Positions 19,588 to 27,264 of a DNA stretch of 64,000 bases are shown in pieces. A program made the position numbers and the translations under genes. This stretch comes from Myxococcales bacterium. GTDB lineage: Bacteria; Myxococcota_A; Polyangia; Polyangiales; Ga0077539. The DNA lies in assembly GCA_013298625.1 (NCBI GenBank), contig JAAFIF010000014.1:1-64000 (forward strand). Reading direction: 5' to 3'. Below the pieces are notes generated by a model that saw only the letters and a list, made by a program, of their open reading frames with translations, ran no database searches and had not been told where the DNA came from. Each line of letters starts with the position of its first letter. Within the stretch, counting starts at the first letter, position 1.

Positions 19588-19642
19588 AATTTCCGAGTAT
19601 CGCGTGTGAGGTTACCGAGTCACAAGGCGCGTACCGGAAATT
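19588..19642 (-). promoter_or_regulatory. Candidate promoter of kinase 1 with an inverted repeat
   Basis: On the minus strand TTGTGA (19620-19625) and GATACT (19596-19601) are separated by 18 bases and end about 42 bases before the ATG at 19554. This fits a sigma-70-type -35/-10 pair. AATTTCCG at 19588-19595 and CGGAAATT at 19635-19642 form an inverted repeat flanking the pair, which could be an operator. The same GCGCCTTGTGA string lies upstream of kinase 2. Confidence 0.35.
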
Positions 19643-19699
19643 TGGTAGTCGTCTCGGGTAGTCGCGAGACCTGCCGTGTGGGTGCGTTGGCCGTGTGGC

Positions 19700-20365
19700 T
19701 CAGCGCGCGGGCAGGGCGGCGATGGCGGCGCGAAACGCGTCGATGTTGTCGCGGATGCGCGGGAGCTTGAAGCCTGCGCGGCGGGCGATTTCGGCGACGC
19801 GTTCGAGCACGGTCTCGAGGCATCGGGTGCTCACACCGTTGGCGCACGCGCTGTCGAGGACCTTGCGGATCACGGCGTTGGCGTCGAGCTCGCTGGTGGC
19901 GCGACCGTCGAGGGTGTTCTCGATGCTCTCTGCCGCGAAGCACGCGAGCAAGGCGCGGGGAAACTTCTCGATCGAAGGGACGGTCGGGACGTTTTCGGGC
20001 GGCGGCGGGTGCAGGCCGCAGGTGGGCAGGCCGGCGGCGGTCCAGCCGAGCGTTCCGCCTTCGAGGGTGCCGAGGCGTTGGGGCACGCGCGGGGCGAGCT
20101 GTTCGGCGAGCGCGGCGCTGCGACGGCCGCTGGCGCAGACGAAGATGACGGTGGCGTCCTTCTCGACGCTGGCGGCAAACGCGTCGACGTCCGCGAGGAT
20201 GATCTCGGTCGCGACGTGCCTCGACCCCGGAACGAACCCGATCGCGCCGCGCCGCTCTTCGCTCGGGCGAATGTCGACCAGGTACCAGCCGTGCTCGTCT
20301 GCCGCCTGCCGCGCAGAGGCACGAATGAACGGCTCTTGCTCTTTCATCGCTGCGGAGTGTGCCAT
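19700..20365 (-). CDS. Rhodanese-domain protein with conserved C-terminal helical domain (rhodanese 3)
   Basis: A 221-residue paralog of the two rhodaneses at 15.8-17.3 kb. VDIRPSEERRGAIGFVPGSR is the fold signature (conserved core) and VCASGRRS the active loop with its Cys. The C-terminal part has RVAEIARRAGFKLPRIRDNID, again the conserved EIARRAG helix. Its ATG shares one base with the stop of the TusA-DsrE2 gene (TGATG), so translation is coupled to that sulfur-carrier protein. It is therefore a likely donor or acceptor of persulfide sulfur for the TusA domain. A 145-bp gap separates it from the ATG of kinase 1. Confidence 0.85.
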   Translation of the reverse strand: MAHSAAMKEQEPFIRASARQAADEHGWYLVDIRPSEERRGAIGFVPGSRHVATEIILADVDAFAASVEKDATVIFVCASGRRSAALAEQLAPRVPQRLGTLEGGTLGWTAAGLPTCGLHPPPPENVPTVPSIEKFPRALLACFAAESIENTLDGRATSELDANAVIRKVLDSACANGVSTRCLETVLERVAEIARRAGFKLPRIRDNIDAFRAAIAALPAR

Positions 20366-21576
20366 CAAAAGACCAGCGCGACCGACGAGCGGCGAGAGTG
20401 CTCGACGAAGCTGGCGACGCCCGCGAACTCGACGTTGGGCAGATCGACGATGTCACGCTTGGTCAGGCCCATCAGGCCCATGCTCATCGAGCACACGACA
20501 AAGCGGACCTCTTGCTTGACCGCTTGTTCGATGAGCTGGTCGAGCGAGAGGATGTTGCGGCGGCGCATGAGCCAGTTGAGCATGCGCGTCCCGAGCCCGC
20601 CCATGCGGAGCTTGGCGAGCTGCTGTCGACTCGCGCCCGCGGGGACCATGAACTTCATCATTCGGCCGATGAATCCGACGGGCTCTTCGGGGGCGTTGGC
20701 GCGCGGGCGCTCTCCGCGCAGCAAGTGCACGGCCCAGAACGAGAAGAACACGTCGACCTTCATCCCCTGCGCGGCCGCGGCGTTGGCGCTCATCATGGCG
20801 GCGAGGAGGCCTTCGAGGTCGTTCTTGAGCACGAGAAACGTGGCGCGGTTCTCGCGGACTGCCGCACCGTCGTCGGGCACCGTGGCGAGGGCGCTCGCAG
20901 GCGGCTCAGGAGCGGTCACGAGCGCGCTCTGCGCACGCGCGGGTGCGTCGACGCGCTGCTCTTGGCGCGCGGTCACGAGGGCCTTGGCCGCGGAGGGCGC
21001 CTCGAACTCGTGAGGAATGTTCAGGTCGAACAGGGCCTTGCCGTTCTCTCTGCGGATGCTCTCGACTTCGGCGTCGTTGGCGCTGGCCCACGAGAGGACT
21101 TTGCTGTCGATTCCTGCGGCGTCGGCGATGACACGAATGCTCGTGGCGCCGCCGAGGGTGGTGATCTCGCCGAGGCGGCGGATGGCTTGCACTGCGGTGA
21201 GTCCGCACACATCGACGATGGTGCGATCCGCAGGGGAGGCCACGGCGGCCATCGCGTGGACGCTCGCGGTGCGCGAAGGGGCGGCGGTGGGCGCGGGCGT
21301 GGGAGCAGGTTTGGCGGGGGATTTAGCGCCAGCGAGCGCGACGACGGCGCGGATCTCGCCGTTTTCTCGGGTGAGAGACGTGACGCTGGCTTTGGCCGAG
21401 CGGCACCACGCCTCGAGGTCCATCGGAAAGTCCTCGTCCGTCGCGATGATGGTGATCGACGTGGGGTTGTCTTTGTACTTTCGCGCGGTCTCGGCGAGGC
21501 GGAGGATGGGCGCGGGGCACTGCATTCCGCGGCAGTCGACGGTCACGGGGCCGGCGTTTTGTTCGGTGGTCACCAT
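20365..21576 (-). CDS. TusA-TusA-like-DsrE2 fusion, sulfur-carrier protein
   Basis: A 403-residue fusion of sulfur-relay modules. Residues 10-80 are TusA-like, with DCRGMQCPAPILRLAE holding the CPxP sulfur-accepting Cys. Residues 115-190 look like a second TusA fold (VDVCGLTAVQAIRRLGE) in which the CPxP motif is missing. From about 240 on the protein matches the DsrE2 type: FLVLKNDLEGLLAAMMSA, GMKVDVFFSFWAVHLL, and near the C-terminus VVCSMSMGLMGLTKRDI, where the Cys is the likely persulfide site. The family moves sulfane sulfur in lipoate, thiosulfate or tRNA-thiolation pathways. Here it follows kinase 2 by 55 bp and is coupled to rhodanese 3. No dsr or hdr genes are present in the window. 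Confidence 0.88.
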   Translation of the reverse strand: MVTTEQNAGPVTVDCRGMQCPAPILRLAETARKYKDNPTSITIIATDEDFPMDLEAWCRSAKASVTSLTRENGEIRAVVALAGAKSPAKPAPTPAPTAAPSRTASVHAMAAVASPADRTIVDVCGLTAVQAIRRLGEITTLGGATSIRVIADAAGIDSKVLSWASANDAEVESIRRENGKALFDLNIPHEFEAPSAAKALVTARQEQRVDAPARAQSALVTAPEPPASALATVPDDGAAVRENRATFLVLKNDLEGLLAAMMSANAAAAQGMKVDVFFSFWAVHLLRGERPRANAPEEPVGFIGRMMKFMVPAGASRQQLAKLRMGGLGTRMLNWLMRRRNILSLDQLIEQAVKQEVRFVVCSMSMGLMGLTKRDIVDLPNVEFAGVASFVEHSRRSSVALVF

Positions 21577-21631
21577 CGGTAAATCGATTCTCCTGTGAGT
21601 GGGCTCGAGAGCGTGGTCGCGACGATCGGGT

Positions 21632-23917
21632 TCAGCCTTCGCGGGTGGGCGCTTCTTCTTCGCGCGCGACGGTGCGGAGGCGGTCGTAGTGTTCGCGGAT
21701 CCCGCGGGTGCGCTCGATCATGCGATCGATGGCGGCGCACACGTCGGGCGCGGTCGTGGGCAGCGCGATCTGCTGATCGCAGCCCGAGAAATTGACGCTG
21801 CGCTGAAGCATCTCTGCGTTGACGTGGGTCGAGAGCAGGACGCGCGAGACCTCTCCCGAGGCGCCGAGCACGGCGAGCAGCGCGTCCTCGACGATCACGT
21901 CCATGTCGCCGTAGAGGACGACCCACGGGGGGACGATCTTCTCTTCGCGCATGAGCCTGCTCATGAGCTCTCGCTGCTCGCTGGAGATCACTCGAACCTC
22001 CATGGTCTGTCGCAGCGTCTCGATGGCCGAGCGGACCATGGGGCGAGAGAAGACGGGGTCTGTGTCGAGCACCCAGAGCGAGACGGGCTCTTGCGACCAG
22101 CGCACGGTGTGCAGCCCGGTGAGCGTGGTGCGCGAGGTGCGCGTGGGCCTCGGCTGCGACGAGGTGAGGGCGTTGGCGAACTCGCGGGCCGAGTCGAAGC
22201 GATCCGTGGGGTCTTCTGCGATGGCGCGGCGGACGACTTTGACGAGCGACTCGGGGACCTCGGAGGTGACCTGCAGCGCGGGGGCGCGCATGGCTTCGAT
22301 GGGGCCTGCGCCGGTGGAGATCTCTCTGGGCGGCTGGCCCGAGAGGCAGTGAAAGAGCAGGGCGCCGACGGAGTAGAGGTCCGCGCGCTCGGTGCGACGT
22401 CCGCCGCGGAGGATCTCAGGCGCGACGTACTGGAGCGTGGCGGTCTCGATGGGCCGCATGGTCGTGCTCGACGCGCTGTCGATGAAATCGAGCTCGTATT
22501 CGTTGATGCGCGCGCGGCCGTCGCCGGTCTGAAGGGTGATGACGTCGGGGCGGATGGCGCCGTGCACGAGGCCGAGCGAGTGCGCTTCGATGAGGGCCTC
22601 GAGGATGTCCGCGGCGATCTGCACGGCGCGCGGCGTCGCGAGGCGAACGCCGTTGGCGAGGGCGTCGGCGAGGGGCTCGCCGCGGATGCGCTCGTACACG
22701 ATGAAGGCGGATTTGCTGCCCTGAAACACGCCCTCGCCGGCGTCGATGACGCGCGGGTTCGAGCGGTGCTTGAGGGCGGCGAGGACGTTCCACGCGCGGC
22801 GCAGGCGAGAGATGGCGCGGGGGTTGGAGGCCGCGAAGACTTGGATGGCGACGGGGCGCTCGACGGCGCTCTGGGTGCCTTCGTGCCACGCGATGTTCAT
22901 GTCTTCGCGGAGCTTGCGGCCCACGGCGTAGCGCGCGGGCAGCTCGATGATCGAGGTGTCCTTGGCTCTCGGCTCGTCGAGCGTGGTGGGGGGCGGCGCG
23001 CTCTCGGGCAGCTTGGACAGCTCGGTGAGCACTTCGTCCGCCGTGGCGAAGCGCTGGTCGCGCTGTTTCTCCAAGAGCTTTCGGACGATGGCTTCGAGCT
23101 CGGACGACACGGTGCTCTTCGCGTTGAACTTGCGAATGGGCGGGACCGGGTTGGTCATGTGCGCGAGCAGCGTCTCGAGGTGGCGATTGCCCTGAAAGGG
23201 CGGTCTGCCCGCGAGCATTTCGAAGAGGATGACGCCGAGGGAGTAGAGGTCCGAGCGCTCGTCGACGTCGTGCGGGTCGAGGTGCTCGGGGGACATGTAC
23301 TCGGGCGTCCCGAGAAACGAGCCGGCTTGCGTGACGGGAGAGCCGCCGAGGGTCTTGGCCGCGCCGCGGGGCAATTGCTTCACGAGTCCGAAGTCGAGGA
23401 CCTTGGCGGTCTCGCGGCCTTCGTCGTCGGGCACGAGCATCACGTTGGCGGGCTTGAGGTCTCGGTGAACGATCCCGTGCTTGTGCACGATGCGCAGCCC
23501 GCGCAGGACGTCTTGCGCGATGCGCACGGCTTCGACCGGCGAGAGGGCGCCGCGCAGGTCGATGCGATCGAACAGCGAGACGCCTCGCAAGAGCTCCATC
23601 GCGAGGAAGTACGAGTCCGTCGCGCCGTCGTCTTCGATGCGACCGTAGTCGAAGACCGTCACCAGGTTGCGGTGGTTGATCTGCGACGTGAGGCTCGCTT
23701 CGAGGAAGAACCGCTGGCGAAAGCTCTCGTCTCCGCTGCCGGTCAGGCGCAGGACCTTGAGCGCGACCTCGCGGCCGAGGGGGAGCTGTTCGGCGCGGTA
23801 GACCACGCCCATTCCTCCTTCGCCCAGGACCTCGATGAGCCGATAGCGACCGTTGACGACACGGCCGACGGCGAGCGGTGCGGACTTCGAATCAGCGGTG
23901 CGAGAGTCAACGGACAC
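21632..23917 (-). CDS. Ser/Thr kinase + pseudokinase + receiver-like domain protein (kinase 2)
   Basis: A 761-residue paralog of kinase 1 with the same three-part plan and high identity in the first domain. The kinase has GEGGMGVVYRAEQ, HRDLKPANVML, VLDFGLVKQ and GTPEYMSPEHL. The middle domain has LVHGAIRPDVITLQ in place of an HRD loop and no DFG. The C-terminal part contains SLWVLDTDPVFSRPMVR, DMDVIVED and GCDQQIAL/DVCAAI, so two Cys positions are shared with kinase 1. The only possible start is the GTG at 23917, because a TGA lies a few codons upstream in frame. It is probably the first gene of an operon with the TusA-DsrE2 and rhodanese 3 genes. Confidence 0.88.
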   Translation of the reverse strand: MSVDSRTADSKSAPLAVGRVVNGRYRLIEVLGEGGMGVVYRAEQLPLGREVALKVLRLTGSGDESFRQRFFLEASLTSQINHRNLVTVFDYGRIEDDGATDSYFLAMELLRGVSLFDRIDLRGALSPVEAVRIAQDVLRGLRIVHKHGIVHRDLKPANVMLVPDDEGRETAKVLDFGLVKQLPRGAAKTLGGSPVTQAGSFLGTPEYMSPEHLDPHDVDERSDLYSLGVILFEMLAGRPPFQGNRHLETLLAHMTNPVPPIRKFNAKSTVSSELEAIVRKLLEKQRDQRFATADEVLTELSKLPESAPPPTTLDEPRAKDTSIIELPARYAVGRKLREDMNIAWHEGTQSAVERPVAIQVFAASNPRAISRLRRAWNVLAALKHRSNPRVIDAGEGVFQGSKSAFIVYERIRGEPLADALANGVRLATPRAVQIAADILEALIEAHSLGLVHGAIRPDVITLQTGDGRARINEYELDFIDSASSTTMRPIETATLQYVAPEILRGGRRTERADLYSVGALLFHCLSGQPPREISTGAGPIEAMRAPALQVTSEVPESLVKVVRRAIAEDPTDRFDSAREFANALTSSQPRPTRTSRTTLTGLHTVRWSQEPVSLWVLDTDPVFSRPMVRSAIETLRQTMEVRVISSEQRELMSRLMREEKIVPPWVVLYGDMDVIVEDALLAVLGASGEVSRVLLSTHVNAEMLQRSVNFSGCDQQIALPTTAPDVCAAIDRMIERTRGIREHYDRLRTVAREEEAPTREG

Positions 23918-23925
23918 GACTTCTC

Positions 23926-23955
23926 AGTATCTTCACAAGGCGCAAGCGAGAACAA
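23926..23955 (-). promoter_or_regulatory. Candidate promoter of kinase 2, near-leaderless start
   Basis: The minus strand has TTGTTC (23950-23955) and GATACT (23926-23931) with an 18-base spacer, the same spacer and the same -10-like hexamer as in front of kinase 1. GCGCCTTGTGA (23933-23943) is identical to the string upstream of kinase 1. If the hexamers are real, transcription would start about at the GTG itself, giving a leaderless mRNA. Confidence 0.3.
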
Positions 23956-23962
23956 GCAGATT

Positions 23963-23991
23963 GTCAGTAAAATCACTGACGTACATCAGTG
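23963..23991 (-). terminator. Candidate terminator with two mutually exclusive hairpins
   Basis: Read on the minus strand, CACTGA-TGTACG-TCAGTG is followed by ATTTT, a small terminator-like hairpin after the gene that ends at 24044. The TCAGTG arm can alternatively be used with ACTGAC further on (GTCAGT-GATTTT-ACTGAC). The two hairpins share bases and cannot form together. Both stems are only 6 bp. Confidence 0.4.
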
Positions 23992-24043
23992 CATGGTGTG
24001 CTCGTCTGGCGCTCGCGTGAGACCGATCGAAGCGATGGATTCG

Positions 24044-24469
24044 CTACGTGTGGGCGCGCAGCGCGTCTTCGAACTCGTCTCGGCGGGTGTACGCGCGGAT
24101 GTGTCCGCCGAGCGCGAGGTTGGCGACAGCGACGCCCATCGCGACCAGGTCGCTGCGGAGTAGGATGTGCGTCTCGAGGATGCGCGTGCAGTCTGCGAGG
24201 GCCCAATCGGTGATGCGCTGGCGCACGGCCGAGTCGTAGCCCGTCACGTGTTGCCAGTCGTCGAACACGACGGGGCGGTCGAAGAGCAGTGATTCTTCGA
24301 GCGCTTCGAGCATCGGGGGGACGAGCTCGACCGTCCCGTAGCCGGCGAATTGGACCCAGAGCAGTGGCTGGCGGCGGTCGGTGACCTTCGCGATGCGGAG
24401 CGTTCCGCGGGAGAACTCCCAGGTGCGCGGCTGCATCGATGCGATGGGCGGCGGCGCGAGGGTGATCAT
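24044..24469 (-). CDS. Small protein of unknown function, possibly STAS/SpoIIAA-like
   Basis: A 141-residue soluble protein. Its pattern of alternating strands and helices, with FDRPVVFDDWQHVTGYDS and a final LALGGHIRAYTRRDEFEDAL, recalls STAS/SpoIIAA-like folds seen in bacterial regulatory proteins, but no exact motif proves it. It is the last gene before the candidate terminator at 23963-23991 and lies 55 bp behind the MglA-like GTPase. Position suggests that it serves the GTPase/roadblock module. A second ATG at 24436 would shorten it by 11 residues. Confidence 0.5.
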   Translation of the reverse strand: MITLAPPPIASMQPRTWEFSRGTLRIAKVTDRRQPLLWVQFAGYGTVELVPPMLEALEESLLFDRPVVFDDWQHVTGYDSAVRQRITDWALADCTRILETHILLRSDLVAMGVAVANLALGGHIRAYTRRDEFEDALRAHT

Positions 24470-24524
24470 CGTGCGCGAAACCGTGACGCAGCGCGGGCGA
24501 GCGCGTCAAGCGGGGGGCGCTCGG

Positions 24525-25262
24525 TCAGCCAGGGGACTGCGTGGCTTCGACGAGCTGATGGATTTCGTCGTCGATTCGTGTGGTGTCGGCGCACCGCTCG
24601 TCGTCGACGATCTGCTCGAGCAGGCGCGCGATCGTCGGCCGCTCGCCGGTCAGCGACGTCACGGGCGCAGCGCTGAGCCGGTCCCGCAGCCGCTCTCTCG
24701 CGGCGCGAAGCGCGGTGATAAACGTCGTGCGGACGCTCTCGCCGCTGCGCGCGCTGGCCTCGACGATCTCGACGTCGTCGATCGAAGCGCCGATGCGCGC
24801 GCGAATCTGCGCGGCGGAGAGGGCGTTGGGGGCGTCTTGCTTGTTCGCCTGAATCACCGCTGGGACATCGGCGCAGCCCGCGTGACGTTTGAGCAATTGG
24901 TGCAGCTCCCACGAGAGCCTGAGCAGCCCTGCTCCCTGCTCGGACGAGTCGCACACGAGCACGACGGCGTCCGCGTCGCGGAGCACACGAATGCGTCGCT
25001 GCGCGAACACGATTTGACCGGGCACGGACAGCACCTGCACGCACACCGGCAAGTCGTCGACGTAGCCCGAAGAGAGCTCGAGCCAATCGAAGAAGAGCGT
25101 TCGGCCGCCGGTGAGCTCTGGCAGCGCTGTGCGCTCTGCTCGTGATCGCTCGCGCTCGAGGGCGTGGAGCATCGCGAGGTTCGTGGACTTTCCTGCGGTG
25201 GCGAGGCCGTCGTACACGATGCGGAAGACGATCTCGCCGCGATTCGTATCGAAAGTTGCCAT
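24525..25262 (-). CDS. MglA-like small Ras-type GTPase
   Basis: A 245-residue protein related to the MglA/Arf-Rab-like bacterial GTPases that set polarity and motility in myxobacteria. FRIVYDGLATAGKSTN near residue 12-27 is the P-loop (G-x4-GKS), VLSVPGQIVF matches the PGQ switch motif of MglA, ADAVVLVCDSS is the following strand, and QANKQDAP is the NKxD guanine-specificity motif. The C-terminal 80 residues extend beyond the usual MglA length of about 195. I start at the ATG at 25262 (MATFDTNRGE) rather than upstream. It is 58 bp downstream of a roadblock gene, the normal partner and GAP class for MglA. It might act on the kinases or on cytoskeletal outputs. Confidence 0.85.
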   Translation of the reverse strand: MATFDTNRGEIVFRIVYDGLATAGKSTNLAMLHALERERSRAERTALPELTGGRTLFFDWLELSSGYVDDLPVCVQVLSVPGQIVFAQRRIRVLRDADAVVLVCDSSEQGAGLLRLSWELHQLLKRHAGCADVPAVIQANKQDAPNALSAAQIRARIGASIDDVEIVEASARSGESVRTTFITALRAARERLRDRLSAAPVTSLTGERPTIARLLEQIVDDERCADTTRIDDEIHQLVEATQSPG

Positions 25263-25320
25263 CGCCGTCTTTGCCCGAATCTTCACCGAACAGCGGGGAG
25301 GCGCGCCCCGCGCGCAGCGC

Positions 25321-25683
25321 TCAGCGACCGAGGCTGAAGTTCTTCTCGACCGCCTCGAGCTCTTTGCGGGCGAGCCCGAGGTTGGCCTTCGACCGATCGA
25401 GCACCACGTAGATGAACATTCCCGTGCCGACCATACGAATCAAGTGATACTGGCTCGTGAGCGAAATGAGGATGTCCTCGATCTTGTCCTTGAGGCCCAG
25501 CTTGTCGCGGATCTTCTTCTTCGCGCGCACGACGTCGGCGTTGCCCGCGGCGGCGAGCTCGATGTCGAACCCGGGGTTGCCGCCGGTGCCGAGGGTCATT
25601 CCGCTCTCGTAGTCGACGATCGCCGCAGCGGTGCAGCCGTCGATCTGCAGGGCGTTCTGGATTGCTGTCTTGTAGTCACTCAT
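25321..25683 (-). CDS. Roadblock/LC7 domain protein (MglB-like partner)
   Basis: A 120-residue protein made of a single roadblock/LC7-like domain: IQNALQIDGCTAAAIVDYESG, then a glycine-rich turn and a long helix, ending with MVGTGMFIYVVLDRSKANLGLARKEL. Single quoted stretches are fragments of that domain. Roadblock proteins such as MglB form dimers that bind and regulate MglA-type GTPases. GGAG lies seven bases before the ATG at 25683. It sits between another roadblock-containing gene and the GTPase, so a heteromeric complex is likely. Confidence 0.82.
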   Translation of the reverse strand: MSDYKTAIQNALQIDGCTAAAIVDYESGMTLGTGGNPGFDIELAAAGNADVVRAKKKIRDKLGLKDKIEDILISLTSQYHLIRMVGTGMFIYVVLDRSKANLGLARKELEAVEKNFSLGR

Positions 25684-25866
25684 AGTCGAACTCCTAATTG
25701 GTGCGCCGTCATGGTTGGGCTCAGCGTCGCCGTGCGCTTCGGGCTGAGCGGGGGATTGTTTGGCCGAGAACTGCGCCGCGAAATATCGGAGCGCTCGGTC
25801 TACGATGCTGGTTTCAGCCTCTTCGCGCGAGCGGCTGCCCTGTTTAGCCTGCCGCCGTGCCATCGC

Positions 25867-26715
25867 TCAATCGCACGCCCTCGCGAGGGTGATCCTGGCC
25901 ATGCCCACGTTGACCTGGTTCAGCGAGAACACGACGTGCACGGCGAGCGCGGGGCGACGTTTGCTGACGCGGAGAATGAAGCAGCGTTCGCCGGCGACGG
26001 ACACGACGTCCTCCGCTTCGCCGCCCAGCGTCGCGAGCAGCGTGAGCTCTGCCTGAATCGTGCTGTTGTTGACCTCTGCGCCTTCGGAGAGGAGCAGGCT
26101 GCCGCTGTCTTTGTTGATGATCGCCGCGCCGAGCACCCCTGAGAGGGCGAGGACCGAGGCGAGCAACTCCATCTGCTCGGAGTCCGATGTGACCGTGTTC
26201 GACATGCTCGTCGTGCTCACTCGCATCAGCGTGAGAGGCGCGGCGCGGCCCTCGCGCGGGTGAATGACAGGAAACTCGCTCTGACGAAAGCGAACGCTCT
26301 GCAGCTTGCGGAGCTTCTTCGCGACGAAATTCACTTTGGCGTCTGGGAGCGTGACGATCAGCCTGACGCGCTCTTCGATGTGCTGGCGAAGCAGCTCGTG
26401 CGCTTGCTGCGCCTCGATGATTCGTCGACGCACCAGCACGTCCGCGACGTGGCACTGCGACCCGTTGGACTCGGCGACGATCTCCGCAGCTTCGACCGGG
26501 TTGAGCTCGACCCCTGCCGGCCGAAGCACGTCGTTGAGCGACGAGGGCAGCGACGACACGTGCGCCCACAGAATGTGCCCGTCTTGAATGTGGATCGTCG
26601 CAGAGGTCGTCCCTGACGACACCTCGAGCATCCCCGAGGAATGTCCGTGCAGCGCAGCGCGCAGAGCCTCCGACGCGGCGCTGTCACGCAATAGTTGTGT
26701 CGACGTTGCTGACAT
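25867..26715 (-). CDS. DUF4388/PATAN-like plus roadblock-like protein
   Basis: A 282-residue protein. Residues 10-75 (SEALRAALHGHSSGMLEV, ATIHIQDGHILWAH) match the DUF4388/PATAN pattern, in which short strands end with a G-x-I-x-x-A motif and which is common in myxobacterial signalling proteins. The middle is helical and charged. The last 110 residues (LASVLALSGVLGAAIINKDSG, then VHVVFSLNQVNVGMARITL) resemble a second roadblock-like domain. I start at the ATG at 26715, where AGGGA is at a good distance; a TTG at 26757 would add 14 residues. It is the first gene of the roadblock/GTPase transcript, facing a 549-bp noncoding region. Confidence 0.7.
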   Translation of the reverse strand: MSATSTQLLRDSAASEALRAALHGHSSGMLEVSSGTTSATIHIQDGHILWAHVSSLPSSLNDVLRPAGVELNPVEAAEIVAESNGSQCHVADVLVRRRIIEAQQAHELLRQHIEERVRLIVTLPDAKVNFVAKKLRKLQSVRFRQSEFPVIHPREGRAAPLTLMRVSTTSMSNTVTSDSEQMELLASVLALSGVLGAAIINKDSGSLLLSEGAEVNNSTIQAELTLLATLGGEAEDVVSVAGERCFILRVSKRRPALAVHVVFSLNQVNVGMARITLARACD

Positions 26716-27264
26716 CGTTGTCCCTGCGAAGAAGGCAACCGATTGGGGGGTGGGCAATCAGTGCGGACACGAAAACGTAACGACTGTGAAGTAGGAGAAA
26801 ATGAGTATGGAGACAAGAAAAAACGCAACCATTCTCGACTGTAGCGTTTCTCCACACTCTCTCTCGATGGGTGCACGCGCGGCGCACAGCGTCGTCCATC
26901 GATTGCGCTGACTTTGCTGTAGTGAAAGACTCGAATATCGATTCGTGCAATCTTGAAAGCCACGCGCGGTCGCCTTGCGCGATTCAAACGCTCGTTTCGA
27001 TCCGCGAATCCTCGGATGCGCGGTTTCGCGAGAACGATCGTCGGTCTCGATCGGAGAGGCGACGATCTGCGACGACATGGGTCGCGCTGTGGGCGGCGCC
27101 GGCGAGGGGCATCGCAGAGCGGATGGCGAGCAGAGTAGCACGTGTGTGCGCCGTGTGATTAAGCGGGAAATAAGCGCCTCGCCGCTCGACCTTCCGCCCG
27201 TTGTCTGGCGGACATTTCTGTTCTCTCTCCCTCTACACCACTCAGAGAACTCTGGAGCTTCGCG
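26716..27264. other. 549-bp noncoding region, AT-richer than its surroundings
   Basis: This gap separates the divergent genes at 26715 and 27265 and should hold both promoters. Its first 250 bases are clearly less GC-rich than the rest of the window. It contains one small ORF, from the ATG at 26807 to the TGA at 26911 (about 34 codons), with AGGAG nine bases upstream. Nothing else in it supports a gene. I see no repeats, tRNA or riboswitch-like structure here. Confidence 0.5.

Noticed and set aside
21599-24163. Long plus-strand open frame opposite kinase 2 (854 codons)
   Set aside because: Same reason; the minus strand encodes a clear kinase here.
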